Positions 23,400-31,417 of a stretch of 46,841 nt of DNA are shown piece after piece. Within the stretch, counting starts at the first letter, position 1; each line of letters starts with the position of its first letter. The notes under the pieces were generated by a model. That model was not told where the DNA came from, did not search any database, and saw only the letters and a list, made by a program, of their open reading frames with translations. The position numbers and the translations under genes were made by a program. The DNA is taken from NCBI GenBank assembly GCA_964443875.1, contig CAYUET010000022.1, positions 1 through 46,841 of the forward strand, read 5' to 3'. This DNA comes from CAYUET01 sp964443875. Its GTDB lineage: Bacteria; Auribacterota; JAFGBW01.

Positions 23400-23990
23400 A
23401 TGAAAAGCGTATGTGTTTACTGCGGCTCAAGTCCTGGAACTCAAAAAATTTATGCTGAAAAGGCAAAAGAGCTTGGACGGATTCTGGCAGAACAGAAAAT
23501 TACCCTTGTTTACGGCGGTGCAAAGATAGGCCTTATGGGGCATATGGCCAAAGCCCTTCTGGAAGGCGGAGGAAAAGTGATTGGAGTGATGCCCAAAAAG
23601 CTTGTGGAAAAGGAAGTGGCTTTCAAAGATCTGCCGGATCTGCGCATTGTGAATTCCATGCATGAGCGCAAAGCCCTTATGGCGGAACTTTCTGAAGGTT
23701 TCATCGCCATGCCCGGCGGCTTCGGCACCCTGGATGAGCTTTTTGAAATACTTACCTGGGCGCAGCTCGGCTATCATGACAAACCCTGCGGGCTTTTGAA
23801 TATTGCCGGGTATTTTGATTCACTTCTGGAATTCCTGAATAATACGGTCAATGAGGGTTTCGTCGCCCCTGAAGGAGTGAAAATGATTCTGGCCTCAGAC
23901 ACACCTTCGGCATTGCTTGAAAAGATGAAGGATTACAAGCCCCTTCCTCCCTCGGATAAAGCCGGAAGGGCTTTGAGCCAGATGGAATAA
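23400..23990 (+). CDS. LOG family protein (TIGR00730), nucleotide phosphoribohydrolase type
   Basis: 196 residues, full length for the family. Rossmann-like start SVCVYCGSSPGTQ, substrate residues in MHERKALMAEL (the family R-x-x-M pair), and the signature MPGGFGTLDELFE at 104-116. Members hydrolyse cytokinin riboside 5'-monophosphate or related nucleotide 5'-monophosphates such as AMP, releasing the base; many were once misnamed lysine decarboxylases. Good ribosome site (AAGGAAGG). Stands alone between the alpha-2-macroglobulin gene and the pseudouridine synthase gene. In bacteria the physiological substrate is usually unproven. Confidence 0.9.
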   Translation: MKSVCVYCGSSPGTQKIYAEKAKELGRILAEQKITLVYGGAKIGLMGHMAKALLEGGGKVIGVMPKKLVEKEVAFKDLPDLRIVNSMHERKALMAELSEGFIAMPGGFGTLDELFEILTWAQLGYHDKPCGLLNIAGYFDSLLEFLNNTVNEGFVAPEGVKMILASDTPSALLEKMKDYKPLPPSDKAGRALSQME

Positions 23991-24039
23991 AGACTATGGG
24001 ATGTCCTTTTTAAGGGGTATTGCACATGCAAGAATACTT

Positions 24040-24100
24040 GTTTTGTCATTCCGGAATCCATGGTTTTTAAATTCTGTATTCTTCGTCAGCCTGCGCTGAC
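24040..24100 (+). repeat. Degenerate palindromic segments in spacer
   Basis: The spacer before the pseudouridine synthase gene holds TTGTCATTCCGGAATCCA at about 24041-24058 and a clean hairpin GTCAGC-CTGC-GCTGAC at 24085-24100. The first resembles the core of the common GTCATTCC...GGAATCCA palindromic repeats found in many bacterial genomes. No second copy is visible in the window, so this is only a resemblance. Confidence 0.25.
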
Positions 24101-24154
24101 ACTTGTGATGATAAAAAATAAAACTTAAAACTTTAATTTCCTGAAAATTCTACT

Positions 24155-24160
24155 TATACT
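24155..24160 (+). promoter_or_regulatory. TATACT -10 element just before the pseudouridine synthase ATG
   Basis: TATACT ends six bases before the ATG at 24167, and no ribosome site is present in the preceding AT-rich stretch. If used, transcription would begin at or next to the start codon. The -35 (TTTAAT, 17 bases upstream) is weak. Confidence 0.3.
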
Positions 24161-24166
24161 TTTATT

Positions 24167-24904
24167 ATGACACCACCTGAAGAACCTCTAAGACTTTCAA
24201 AATATCTTTCCCAGAAGGGAATCTGTTCACGCCGCGAAGCGGATGCCTGGATTTCTGCAGGGTATGTTTATGTGGACGGGCAGCAGATTACCCAGCTTGG
24301 CACCAAGATCCTTCCCTCGCAAAACGTAAAAATTTCAAAGGAAGCGGAAGCCCAGCAGGAAGATAAGGTGACCATTCTTTTAAACAAACCCATCGGCTAT
24401 GTTTCCGGCCAGGCCGAAGATGGATACACCCCTGCCATACGCCTGATAACCCGGGAGAATCAGGACTCCAGAGATACCCGCAGACTTAAACCCGCCCATC
24501 TTGATGGACTTGCCGTTACCGGAAGGCTCGATATTGACTCTCAGGGATTACTGGTCTTCACTCAGGACGGTCGCATTGCCAAACAGCTCATTGGCGAAAA
24601 TTCAGGAACTGAAAAAGAATACCTTGTAAGAGTGGCAGGAACGCTGACAGAAAAAAATCTCAAGCTTTTAAACCACGGCTTAAGCCTTGATGACAAACCC
24701 TTGAAACCGGCCAAAGTGGAATGGATCAACAAGGATCAGCTCCGGTTTGTCTTAAAAGAGGGGAAAAAACGTCAGATCCGGCGAATGCTGGAAATGGTCG
24801 GCATGCAGGTTTTGGGATTGAAGCGGGTGCGTACCGGCAAGGTCGTTCTCGGTGATCTCAAGGAAGGCCAGTGGCGCTTCATGAGAAAAGACGAGCGGTT
24901 TTAA
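24167..24904 (+). CDS. rRNA pseudouridine synthase, RsuA/RluB/RluE/RluF family
   Basis: 245 residues. Residues 8-55 form an S4 RNA-binding domain (LRLSKYLSQKGICSRREADAWI, AGYVYVDGQ). The catalytic motif is GRLDIDSQGLLVFTQDG with the nucleophile Asp122, then TEKEYLVRV and the KEGKKRQIRRMLEMVG signature. The sequence LLNKPIGYVSGQ followed by a short acidic loop is closest in style to RluF (23S rRNA), but the target site cannot be fixed from sequence alone. There is no Shine-Dalgarno; a TATACT hexamer ends only six bases before the ATG, which suggests a leaderless mRNA. Confidence 0.88.
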   Translation: MTPPEEPLRLSKYLSQKGICSRREADAWISAGYVYVDGQQITQLGTKILPSQNVKISKEAEAQQEDKVTILLNKPIGYVSGQAEDGYTPAIRLITRENQDSRDTRRLKPAHLDGLAVTGRLDIDSQGLLVFTQDGRIAKQLIGENSGTEKEYLVRVAGTLTEKNLKLLNHGLSLDDKPLKPAKVEWINKDQLRFVLKEGKKRQIRRMLEMVGMQVLGLKRVRTGKVVLGDLKEGQWRFMRKDERF

Positions 24905-25001
24905 TTTTTTAAAAAATCCTGATCATATTAAAGTTGATTTCCCTTCAAAAAATACGTTAGTTAGAAGCTTATTTTTACTTATCAAATACTAAGGCGGAAT
25001 C

Positions 25002-26219
25002 ATGGAAAAAATTGTGATCACAGGCATGGGGATAGTCTCCTGTCTGGGGCTGACACTGGATCAGGTATCCAGATCCCTTCGGGAGGGAATATCCGGAATT
25101 ACTCTGGATTCCAGCCGCAAGACCCTCGGTTTTCGATCAGGTCTTACCGGTCATATTCCTTCTTTTGATCTTTCCGCCTATGGGGTTAACCGAAAGCAGG
25201 CCAAGTCCATGGGGGAATCCGCCCTTTATGCCTATGCAGCGGCTTTTGATGCCTTGAAAAATGCCGGGCTTGAGGTTAAAGATCTATCGGAAAATACCGG
25301 GCTGATTGTGGGGAATGATTCCTGTGTAAAAAATTCCTATGAAGCCGTGGCTACAGTCCTTCAGGAAAAAGATACCCGGGCCGTTGGAAGCGGAGCGATT
25401 TTCAAATGCATGAATTCCACAGTCACCATGAACCTTTCCACGCTTTTCGGAATCAAAGGCTACAACATTACGTTAAGCGGGGCCTGCGCCAGCGGAGCCC
25501 ATGCCCTGGGCCATGCACTTCATTTATTAAGGATGGGGCTTCTGGACAGAGTGGTTGCCGGTGGAGCCCAGGAACTCAACTGGGAGGTCTATGCGGCTTT
25601 TGACGGGCTTTCCGCCTTTTCAATCCGGGAAGACACTCCGGATCAGGCCTCCAGACCTTTTGATGCCTCCCGGGACGGGCTTGTGCCTTCCGGGGGAGCC
25701 GCCATGGTGATCCTTGAAAGAGAATCATTGGCAAAGCAGAGAATGGCCCCTCAGATTTACGGTGAACTTGCAGGATATGGCTTTTCAAGTGACGGCACTT
25801 ATCTTTCCATGCCTTCCGGTGAAGGCGGCGTAAGAGCCATGAAAATGGCTTTGAAAGATGCCGGAGTGCAGGCTGGGGCGATTGATTATCTGAATGCTCA
25901 CGCCACTTCCACTCCGGAAGGAGACCGCATGGAAGCCTTCATGATTTCTGAAGTTCTGGGGAACCGTGTGCCTGTCAGTTCCACAAAATCCCTGACCGGC
26001 CATGAATGCTGGATGGCAGGGGCAAGCGAGGCCATTTATTCGCTTCTCATGATGAGGGATGGATTCATTGCCGGAAATAAGAACTTTGAAAAGCAGGAGG
26101 AAAGCGCCCGGCAGATTCATGTTGTCGGTAAGAGCATTCCTGCAGAACTTAAAACCATGATGTGCAATTCGTTCGGCTTTGGCGGAACGAATGCCGTTTT
26201 AATTTTTAAAAAATATTAA
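25002..26219 (+). CDS. fabB: 3-oxoacyl-ACP synthase, KAS I type
   Basis: 405 residues, condensing enzyme of type II fatty acid synthesis, adding malonyl-ACP units to acyl-ACP. Catalytic Cys162 in SGACASGAHALGHA, His300 in NAHATSTPEGD and His334 in LTGHECWMAGASEAIY complete the Cys-His-His triad. The end (MCNSFGFGGTNAVLIFKK) and the stretch YSLLMMRDGFIAG line up closely with E. coli FabB, favouring KAS I over FabF. The loop after His334 reads ECWMAG where most family members have SLGAAG. Ribosome site AAGGCGG. It lies 97 bases after the pseudouridine synthase and 39 before purB, likely in one transcript with purB. FabG is 3.5 kb away. Confidence 0.9.
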   Translation: MEKIVITGMGIVSCLGLTLDQVSRSLREGISGITLDSSRKTLGFRSGLTGHIPSFDLSAYGVNRKQAKSMGESALYAYAAAFDALKNAGLEVKDLSENTGLIVGNDSCVKNSYEAVATVLQEKDTRAVGSGAIFKCMNSTVTMNLSTLFGIKGYNITLSGACASGAHALGHALHLLRMGLLDRVVAGGAQELNWEVYAAFDGLSAFSIREDTPDQASRPFDASRDGLVPSGGAAMVILERESLAKQRMAPQIYGELAGYGFSSDGTYLSMPSGEGGVRAMKMALKDAGVQAGAIDYLNAHATSTPEGDRMEAFMISEVLGNRVPVSSTKSLTGHECWMAGASEAIYSLLMMRDGFIAGNKNFEKQEESARQIHVVGKSIPAELKTMMCNSFGFGGTNAVLIFKKY

Positions 26220-26227
26220 TACATCCT

Positions 26228-26242
26228 GCCGGTTTATCCGGC
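26228..26242 (+). other. Small hairpin between fabB and purB
   Basis: GCCGG-TTTAT-CCGGC in the 39-base gap, just before the purB ribosome site AAAGGAA. No T-run, so an intercistronic stability or spacing element at most. Confidence 0.3.
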
Positions 26243-26258
26243 GAAGAAAGGAAACACC

Positions 26259-27686
26259 ATGACTGAAATAATCCGAAACGTACTGGCCGACCGTTATGCC
26301 AGCCCTGCCATGAAATCCATCTGGAGTGAGGAAGGCAAGGTGAGACTTGAAAGGGAATTCTGGGTGGCCGTGCTTAAAGCCCAGAAGGATCTGGGACTGG
26401 ACATTCCAGCCGAGGCGATTGCCGCCTATGAGGGACAGATTTCGAATGTGGATCTTGAAAGTATCCGCAGGCGCGAGAAAACGTTAAGGCATGACGTGAA
26501 ATCCCGTATTGAAGAGTTTTCAGCTCTCGCGGGATTTGAGCATATTCATAAAGGTCTCACAAGCCGTGATCTCACGGACAATGTGGAGCAGTATCAGATT
26601 TTTAAAGCCTTAAAACTCATCCGGATCAAGACCGGCGCCGCTTTGAACCGTCTTTCGGAAAGAGCCCTTGAATTCAGAGATCTGGTCATCACGGCCCGCA
26701 CTCACAATGTGGCCGCGCAGCCCACAACGCTGGGCAAGCGTTTTGCCATGTTCGGGGAGGATCTCCTTCAGGCCTTCAAGCAGCTTAACCGGATTATTGA
26801 TGACTATCCTCTGCGCGGGGTGAAGGGGGCTGTGGGGACTCTTCTGGACATCAAAACCTTATTTAAAAATGATTCAGAAAAAGTCCGTGAACTTGAAAAA
26901 CGGATTGCCGGGTATATGGGCTTCACTCAGTTTTTAAATGCCACAGGTCAGGTTTATCCCAGATCCCTCGATTTTGAGGCAATCTCCGCCCTTTATGCCC
27001 TGTCCTCCGGTCCTTCCAGTTTCTGCAAGACCTTAAGAATCATGGCCGGAAATGAAACCGCTTCTGAAGGCTTTCAAAAAGGTCAGGTGGGAAGCTCGGC
27101 CATGCCCCATAAAATGAACTCAAGAAACTGCGAAAGGGTAAACGGCCTTGCCGTGATTCTGGGCGGATACCTGGAAATGGCCTCAAGGCTTGCCGGGGAT
27201 CAATGGAATGAAGGGGATGTTTCCTGTTCCGTCGTGCGCAGAGTGGCCCTTCCGGATGCCTTCTATGCCATGGACGGTCTTCTGGAAACTTTTTTGACCA
27301 TTCTGAATGAAATGAAGGTTTTTGAGGAAGTGGTGAATTCGGAAACGGCCCGCTATCTTCCCTTCCTTTTATCCACAACCCTTCTCATGGAAGCTGTAAA
27401 GGCCGGAGCAGGCAGGGAGCAGGCGCACGCCGTAATCAAGAAGCACTCCCATGAAGTGATCAATGCCTTAAGACAGGGCAAGCAGGTCCACAATGACCTT
27501 ATCATCCGTCTGAGCCAGGATGAAGATTTTCCCCTGGAAGAACCGGAGTTGAAAGCCATTCTTTCAGACACCTCTGTATATCTCGGGGAAGCGACTCTTC
27601 AGGTGGATGAATTTGTAAAGACGGTGAAGGCGCTTTTAGTGTCCCTTCCGGAAGCAAAGGATTACAAGCCCGGACAGATTTTATAG
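26259..27686 (+). CDS. purB: Adenylosuccinate lyase
   Basis: 475 residues. Splits SAICAR to AICAR and adenylosuccinate to AMP, both releasing fumarate, in purine synthesis. The fumarase/aspartase superfamily signature is present as GSSAMPHKMNSRNCERV with the mobile-loop catalytic Ser. Other family blocks are HDVKSRIEEFSALAG, TSRDLTDNVEQYQ and ARTHNVAAQPTTLGKRF (with the catalytic His), and the C-terminal helical domain with KKHSHEVINALRQGK. Length and blocks resemble the long PurB group. Ribosome site AAAGGAA, ATG start. The stop (TAG at 27684) is followed by nine T and, 11 bases on, the assembly gap. Confidence 0.95.
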   Translation: MTEIIRNVLADRYASPAMKSIWSEEGKVRLEREFWVAVLKAQKDLGLDIPAEAIAAYEGQISNVDLESIRRREKTLRHDVKSRIEEFSALAGFEHIHKGLTSRDLTDNVEQYQIFKALKLIRIKTGAALNRLSERALEFRDLVITARTHNVAAQPTTLGKRFAMFGEDLLQAFKQLNRIIDDYPLRGVKGAVGTLLDIKTLFKNDSEKVRELEKRIAGYMGFTQFLNATGQVYPRSLDFEAISALYALSSGPSSFCKTLRIMAGNETASEGFQKGQVGSSAMPHKMNSRNCERVNGLAVILGGYLEMASRLAGDQWNEGDVSCSVVRRVALPDAFYAMDGLLETFLTILNEMKVFEEVVNSETARYLPFLLSTTLLMEAVKAGAGREQAHAVIKKHSHEVINALRQGKQVHNDLIIRLSQDEDFPLEEPELKAILSDTSVYLGEATLQVDEFVKTVKALLVSLPEAKDYKPGQIL

Positions 27687-27697
27687 TTTTTTTTTCG

Positions 27698-27707
27698 NNN
27701 NNNNNNN
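27698..27707. other. Assembly gap of 10 N
   Basis: Ten N bases between the purB stop and the 3' end of the convergent cytidylyltransferase gene. The true gap length is unknown, since ten N is a common placeholder. A terminator could be hidden here: T9 runs up to the gap on the plus strand. Confidence 0.95.
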
Positions 27708-28369
27708 AGGGCTTTTTGGATTATTTCAGGCAGTGAAATTTCGCGATCTGCGGAATAGCATTTAAAGAGTTTATTCATGGCTTCATAATCCTCAGGGGTA
27801 TCAATGGTATAGCTTAGTTTTGAAGCTTCAGGCGGGAAGGGGCAGACGTAGGGAGCCTTTTTCCATTCCGGTTTATTGCGGAAGAGGTAAACCAGATGCT
27901 CCCTTTCATCAGGGGTAAGGGGTTTGTCTTTAAAGGACAGAAAAGAGGAGGTTTTAAAAATATCGCAGCCGCAGCCTTTGGGGCAATTGTCCATCCAGAG
28001 GTAATCAAGATCTTCCTGAATCAGTTTGAGCACTCCTTCACGTATGGCGTCCGCATCGGTCAGGGGATTATCGGCGGTCACACGGATGACGGCTTTGGCT
28101 TTGCTGTCCTGAAGGGCGGTGACAAAACGCTGGTAGACATTTGTGGCATGGCCTGTGACAACGGTATAACCCCATTCGCGGAGTTTTTTAACCAGAATAC
28201 CGGACTGGGGATCTTCGGAAACAGCGATTTTCATGGTCCTGACAGGCAAAAGACTTAAGCGTTCCAGAAGGTGACGGATCAGGGGTTTCCCTGAAAGGGG
28301 CAGAAGGACTTTTCCGGGAAGACGTGTGGATTCCATTCTCGCCTGAACGATGAGATCGGCATCCAGCAT
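27708..28369 (-). CDS. SpsF-like cytidylyltransferase family protein (3' end lost in gap)
   Basis: About 220 residues remain. Starts DADLIVQARMESTRLPGKVLLPLSGKPLI, the nucleotide-binding signature of CMP-sugar synthetase/SpsF proteins (R-x-x-S-T-R-L-P-G-K). It continues with VVTGHATNVYQRFV, VIRVTADNPLTD, DERE-H-L and YTIDTPEDYEAM, all typical. SpsF-type proteins activate acidic or deoxy sugars, or act in spore or capsule polysaccharide synthesis. Strong ribosome site AGGAGG that overlaps the TAG stop of the GT2 gene just upstream, so the two are co-translated. The stop codon lies in the N gap; the reading beyond the gap into the end of purB is an artefact. Confidence 0.83.
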
Positions 28370-28378
28370 GAGGTCCTC

Positions 28379-29317
28379 CTAAAATGTTTTATTTCCATTG
28401 ACGGCTTTGAATATCTCTTCGGCAGAAAGTCCGCCCTTGGCCTTTTCCATGGTTCTTTTTCTCATCACAAGGCTCCATTTGTCCAGGACGGCTTTGAAGG
28501 CCTTCCAGAAGCGGAATTTGCCTTTCAAAAGATCCCTTAAGAGGAAAAGGGGAATAAACTTGATCATTTCTCTGGTCATGGCTTCATCATGGATGTTTTT
28601 AATGGAAAAAAAGTAGTTATTGCGGGCGGAAATGATTTTTATCCGCGAGTCATCGTATTGGCGCGTGGCGGTCTGCGAAACTTTATGATAAGCCTTGCTC
28701 TCGGGTTCATAGATGATTTTAAGCCCCTGTTTGAGTGCCCTGAAGCAGAGATCGGTTTCATCATAGTAATAGGGGGAGTAAAGCTCAGCATCATAGCCGC
28801 CGAGTTCCTGATACATCTTTTTCCGGCACAGGAAGGCTCCGCCGCAGGCAAAGAGGGTCTGAGTGGAAGTATCGTTCTCGTCTTTTTCATAGTAGGAGAA
28901 ATGTCCCTGTTTGAAATATCCGCCCCGGTTGCCATAGAGAAATTTTCCATTCCAGTCAAAAATCTTGCCTGAGGCGGCAAAGGCCTTTTCATCTTTAAAG
29001 TACCGGAGAAGGGAGGGGATCGTTGAAGGAATGATTTTCATGTCATTATTGATACAGAAAACCAGGGGATATTTTGCCTGATCCACTCCGAAATTGTTGG
29101 CATGCATATAGCCTGAATTTTTCGGGGTTCTGACGATTCTGACTTCCGGAAAATTTTCCTTCACAAAAGCAATCGATTTGTCCGAGCTGCAGTCGTCCAC
29201 CAATAGGACTTCATAATAGTTGTCGGGGTCTTGTACCGCGGCATCCAGAATAGTGGGAACGGTTTCTTTTAAGAGTTCAATTCCGTTCCAGTTGGTAATA
29301 ACAATTGAAATTTCCAT
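28379..29317 (-). CDS. GT2 family glycosyltransferase (rhamnosyl/WbbL-like type)
   Basis: 312 residues. GT-A fold: ISIVITNWNGIELLKETVP at the start, EVLLVDDCSSDKS, TPKNSGYMHANNFGV, and the DxD-like CINNDMKI. The acceptor/catalytic region is GGAFLCRKKMYQELGGYDAE, then YYYDETDLCFRALKQG, the ED-x-D-L pattern of WbbL-like enzymes. The C-terminal 60 residues are basic and helical, with the hydrophobic patch FIPLFLLRDLL that may hold it to the membrane. Ribosome site AGGAA. Nine bases before the SpsF-like gene; the pair probably makes and transfers one sugar of a surface polysaccharide. Confidence 0.85.
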   Translation of the reverse strand: MEISIVITNWNGIELLKETVPTILDAAVQDPDNYYEVLLVDDCSSDKSIAFVKENFPEVRIVRTPKNSGYMHANNFGVDQAKYPLVFCINNDMKIIPSTIPSLLRYFKDEKAFAASGKIFDWNGKFLYGNRGGYFKQGHFSYYEKDENDTSTQTLFACGGAFLCRKKMYQELGGYDAELYSPYYYDETDLCFRALKQGLKIIYEPESKAYHKVSQTATRQYDDSRIKIISARNNYFFSIKNIHDEAMTREMIKFIPLFLLRDLLKGKFRFWKAFKAVLDKWSLVMRKRTMEKAKGGLSAEEIFKAVNGNKTF

Positions 29318-29428
29318 GCTTTTCCTATTCTAAAAGATTTTTGCAGAAAATCTATTTTTATTTAACAAAATTTTTAAAAAAAGCTAAAATCAGCCTTTAT
29401 TAACGGGTTAACCTCTTAAATTTATCGC

Positions 29429-29791
29429 ATGAAATCAATAGAAAAGACAGCGAAAGATCTTCTTTTTATGGTTTGTGTCTCTTTTTCCCTGTGGATTTAC
29501 CTTCAGGGGGTCATGAAAGAATTCTCTTTATGGAATCCTCAGGAAGGAATAAAACCGATGCAGACGAGTATCAGGGAAGAACCCGTTTTTCCGGAAGCGG
29601 ATAAATCCGCTGCCCGTAAAGAACCCAAGGCAGAGATGTTCCGGAAAGAAGCCGTGCCTTTCCGCAATAAAGAGGCGGAGCGGATTCTGGCCCTTATTCA
29701 GGAGGGAAAGCTTTCTTCTCACCGGGCTTCCTTTTACAGAAAGCTGCCTTCAGTAAAAGACAATCCGAAAGAACAGGAAAGGACAAAATGA
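29429..29791 (+). CDS. Hypothetical small membrane-anchored protein before fabG
   Basis: 120 residues, unknown. One N-terminal membrane segment (residues 10-28, LLFMVCVSFSLWIYLQG), then a charged, Pro-rich region to about 80 and a helical Arg/Lys-rich tail (AERILALIQEGKLSSHRASFYRKL). Probably one-pass with the tail outside or inside depending on topology, which I cannot decide. Its stop overlaps the fabG start by four bases (ATGA), so it is co-translated with fabG. There is no Shine-Dalgarno; TAAATT ends six bases before the ATG. The conserved-looking tail and the fabG coupling support a real gene. Confidence 0.6.
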   Translation: MKSIEKTAKDLLFMVCVSFSLWIYLQGVMKEFSLWNPQEGIKPMQTSIREEPVFPEADKSAARKEPKAEMFRKEAVPFRNKEAERILALIQEGKLSSHRASFYRKLPSVKDNPKEQERTK

Positions 29792-30525
29792 ACGCGAGCG
29801 AAAAACCAAAGGCCCTTATCACAGGCGCATCCCGAGGGATCGGTGCCGCCATTGCCAGAACCCTTGCCAAAGACGGGTACCACATCCTTATCAACTATAA
29901 GGCCAATGACGATAAAGCAAAAGAAGTGATGACGGACATCGAGAAAAACGGAGGAAGCGCGGAGCTCCTTAAATTCGACATATCCGATTTTTCCCAGTGT
30001 CAGAAGGCTCTTGAGCCTTATACGGTGCGCGAAAATGCACTGGATGTGCTGGTCAACAATGCCGGAATCCGGAAAGACACCCTCATGCTCTGGATGACGG
30101 AAGCGGACTGGAAGGAAGTGATTGATACCAATCTCGGCGGAACCTTCAACGTCACCCGTTGGGTGCTTGCGGGAATGTTCAGCGCCCGGAAAGGCTGTAT
30201 TGTCAACATTACCTCCACCTCCGGTCAGTCGGGCATGCCCGGCCAGTATAATTATTCCTCGGCAAAAGCCGGTCAGATCGGCGCGACCAAGAGCCTCGCT
30301 CTGGAGGTTGGAAAACGGAATGTCCGGGTTAATGCCGTTGCCCCGGGGTTCATTGAAACCGATCTGGTGGAAGGCCTTCCGGTAGAGGAAATCAAAAAGC
30401 GTATCCCCCTTCAGCGTTTCGGCAAGGCCGAGGATGTGGCCGGGGTTGTTTCTTTTTTATGTTCCCCCAAAGCATCTTACATTACGGGCGAGGTCATTTC
30501 CGTCAACGGCGGGATTCATACCTAA
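29788..30525 (+). CDS. fabG: 3-oxoacyl-ACP reductase, FabG family
   Basis: 245 residues, classical short-chain dehydrogenase. NADPH site TGASRGIGAAIA at 12-23, NNAG at 90-93, catalytic Ser143, Tyr156 and Lys160 (YNYSSAKAG), then PGFIETDL and the end YITGEVISVNGG. Reduces 3-oxoacyl-ACP to 3-hydroxyacyl-ACP. The sequence style (long N-terminal segment, QYNYSSAKAGQIGATKSLALEV, PLQRFGKAEDVAGVVSFL) is also like the second FabG found in aryl polyene and related gene sets, where a KAS I protein is a partner. Only FabB (25002) is in this window, so housekeeping fatty acid synthesis is the simplest reading. Confidence 0.88.
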   Translation: MNASEKPKALITGASRGIGAAIARTLAKDGYHILINYKANDDKAKEVMTDIEKNGGSAELLKFDISDFSQCQKALEPYTVRENALDVLVNNAGIRKDTLMLWMTEADWKEVIDTNLGGTFNVTRWVLAGMFSARKGCIVNITSTSGQSGMPGQYNYSSAKAGQIGATKSLALEVGKRNVRVNAVAPGFIETDLVEGLPVEEIKKRIPLQRFGKAEDVAGVVSFLCSPKASYITGEVISVNGGIHT

Positions 30526-30535
30526 GCCGGATATT

Positions 30536-30570
30536 ACGTGAAATAATTTTTAAATTATTTGCCCCTACGT
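30536..30570. repeat. AT-rich palindrome at the end of fabG, possible MITE-like element
   Basis: AAATAATTT (30541-30549) and AAATTATTT (30552-30560) are perfect arms with a 2-base centre, flanked by ACGT on both sides (30537-30540 and 30567-30570). CGTAGGGG-CAAATAATT on the minus strand resembles the ends of small palindromic repeats seen in many bacteria. It lies between the convergent fabG and cbiR-like genes and could also serve as a weak terminator in both directions. It runs into dispersed repeat copy 2. Confidence 0.4.
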
Positions 30571-30584
30571 GCAAAATTCGGGCT
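30556..30584 (-). repeat. Dispersed repeat, copy 2
   Basis: On the minus strand 30584-30566 is identical to 23234-23252 (19 of 19), and about nine of the next twelve bases agree. It lies in the convergent gap after fabG, joined to the palindrome at 30536-30570. Confidence 0.5.
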
Positions 30585-30613
30585 AACCGTTTTAAGGCGC
30601 GATTTTATTCCTT

Positions 30614-31417
30614 TTAGAGATGTTTTTTCATCCAGAGGGCAGAATCAATGAAATCCTTTTCATTGAAGACTTCCAGAATGACTGTGCCCTGGTAACGGTT
30701 CAGGAATTGTTTTAAGGCCTCAAGATCAGCAGGAGGGCAGGAAGGTAAGGAGATATGGTCTTTACCGTTTTGAACCCCGTGAATATGAATCACGGGTGTA
30801 CGATCTCTGAAAATAGTGAACATGTGCTCAAAGGCTTCTCCCTGACGCATGAGATGGCCGGTATCGCAGCATACGGAAACATTGGCCTCTTCAATTTCTT
30901 TTTGTACGCATTCCAGAGAACAGGCGGTGTTTTCAATGCAAAGACGCTTGGGATTTTCAAATAGGGCGGAAATGGAACGAAGTGTTCTGGAAAAACACTG
31001 CCTTGTCTTTTCATTCCATACGATTTCGGGATAAGTGAAATTTTCACAGCGGTCAATGTGCAAAATCCAGTAATCCACTTTCAGGTCTTTACAGGCTTTC
31101 AGAATTTTTTGAATTCCATTTAAGGTTTCTTCGAGATTATCCTGAACAGGATTTAAAAGATCAAAGTCCGTAGGCAGATGAACACAGTACTTCAGGTTTT
31201 TTTCTTTTTGGATTTTATGCAAGGTCTTGAGATTTTGTTCTGTAATCAGTTCATCCAGATAATTTTTTCCAAAGAAAAGAAGCTGGATGACATCAACCGC
31301 TTCAGAAATAAGCTCCACATTACGGGTCAGATTATCCGTTTCAAAAGGATAAAGATAGGAAGTCGTTCCAGAATAAAAAGGGAGGAACTTTTTAAGTGAG
31401 GGAAGGGTTTGGGTCAT
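30614..31417 (-). CDS. cbiR: CbiR-like cobamide-remodelling phosphodiesterase (TIM barrel)
   Basis: 267 residues, xylose isomerase/AP endonuclease 2 fold. The pattern LPFYSGTTSYLYP, then AVDVIQLLFFG, YCVHLPTDFDL and DYWILHIDR fits the CbiR group known from Akkermansia, which removes the lower loop of unwanted cobamides so that the preferred one can be rebuilt. Likely metal ligands: LHIDRCE, LCIENT, CCDTGHL, HIHGV and VILEVF. It is last in an overlapping row metX-metW-symporter-this gene, and the window has several cobalamin-type radical SAM proteins, so a cobamide role fits. No cobC/S/U/P gene is nearby. It could still be another sugar isomerase-like enzyme. Confidence 0.68.
   Translation of the reverse strand: MTQTLPSLKKFLPFYSGTTSYLYPFETDNLTRNVELISEAVDVIQLLFFGKNYLDELITEQNLKTLHKIQKEKNLKYCVHLPTDFDLLNPVQDNLEETLNGIQKILKACKDLKVDYWILHIDRCENFTYPEIVWNEKTRQCFSRTLRSISALFENPKRLCIENTACSLECVQKEIEEANVSVCCDTGHLMRQGEAFEHMFTIFRDRTPVIHIHGVQNGKDHISLPSCPPADLEALKQFLNRYQGTVILEVFNEKDFIDSALWMKKHL

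Noticed and set aside
27662..27707. C-terminal extension of the SpsF-like protein through the gap
   Set aside because: Reads through unknown bases into the end of purB on the other strand.
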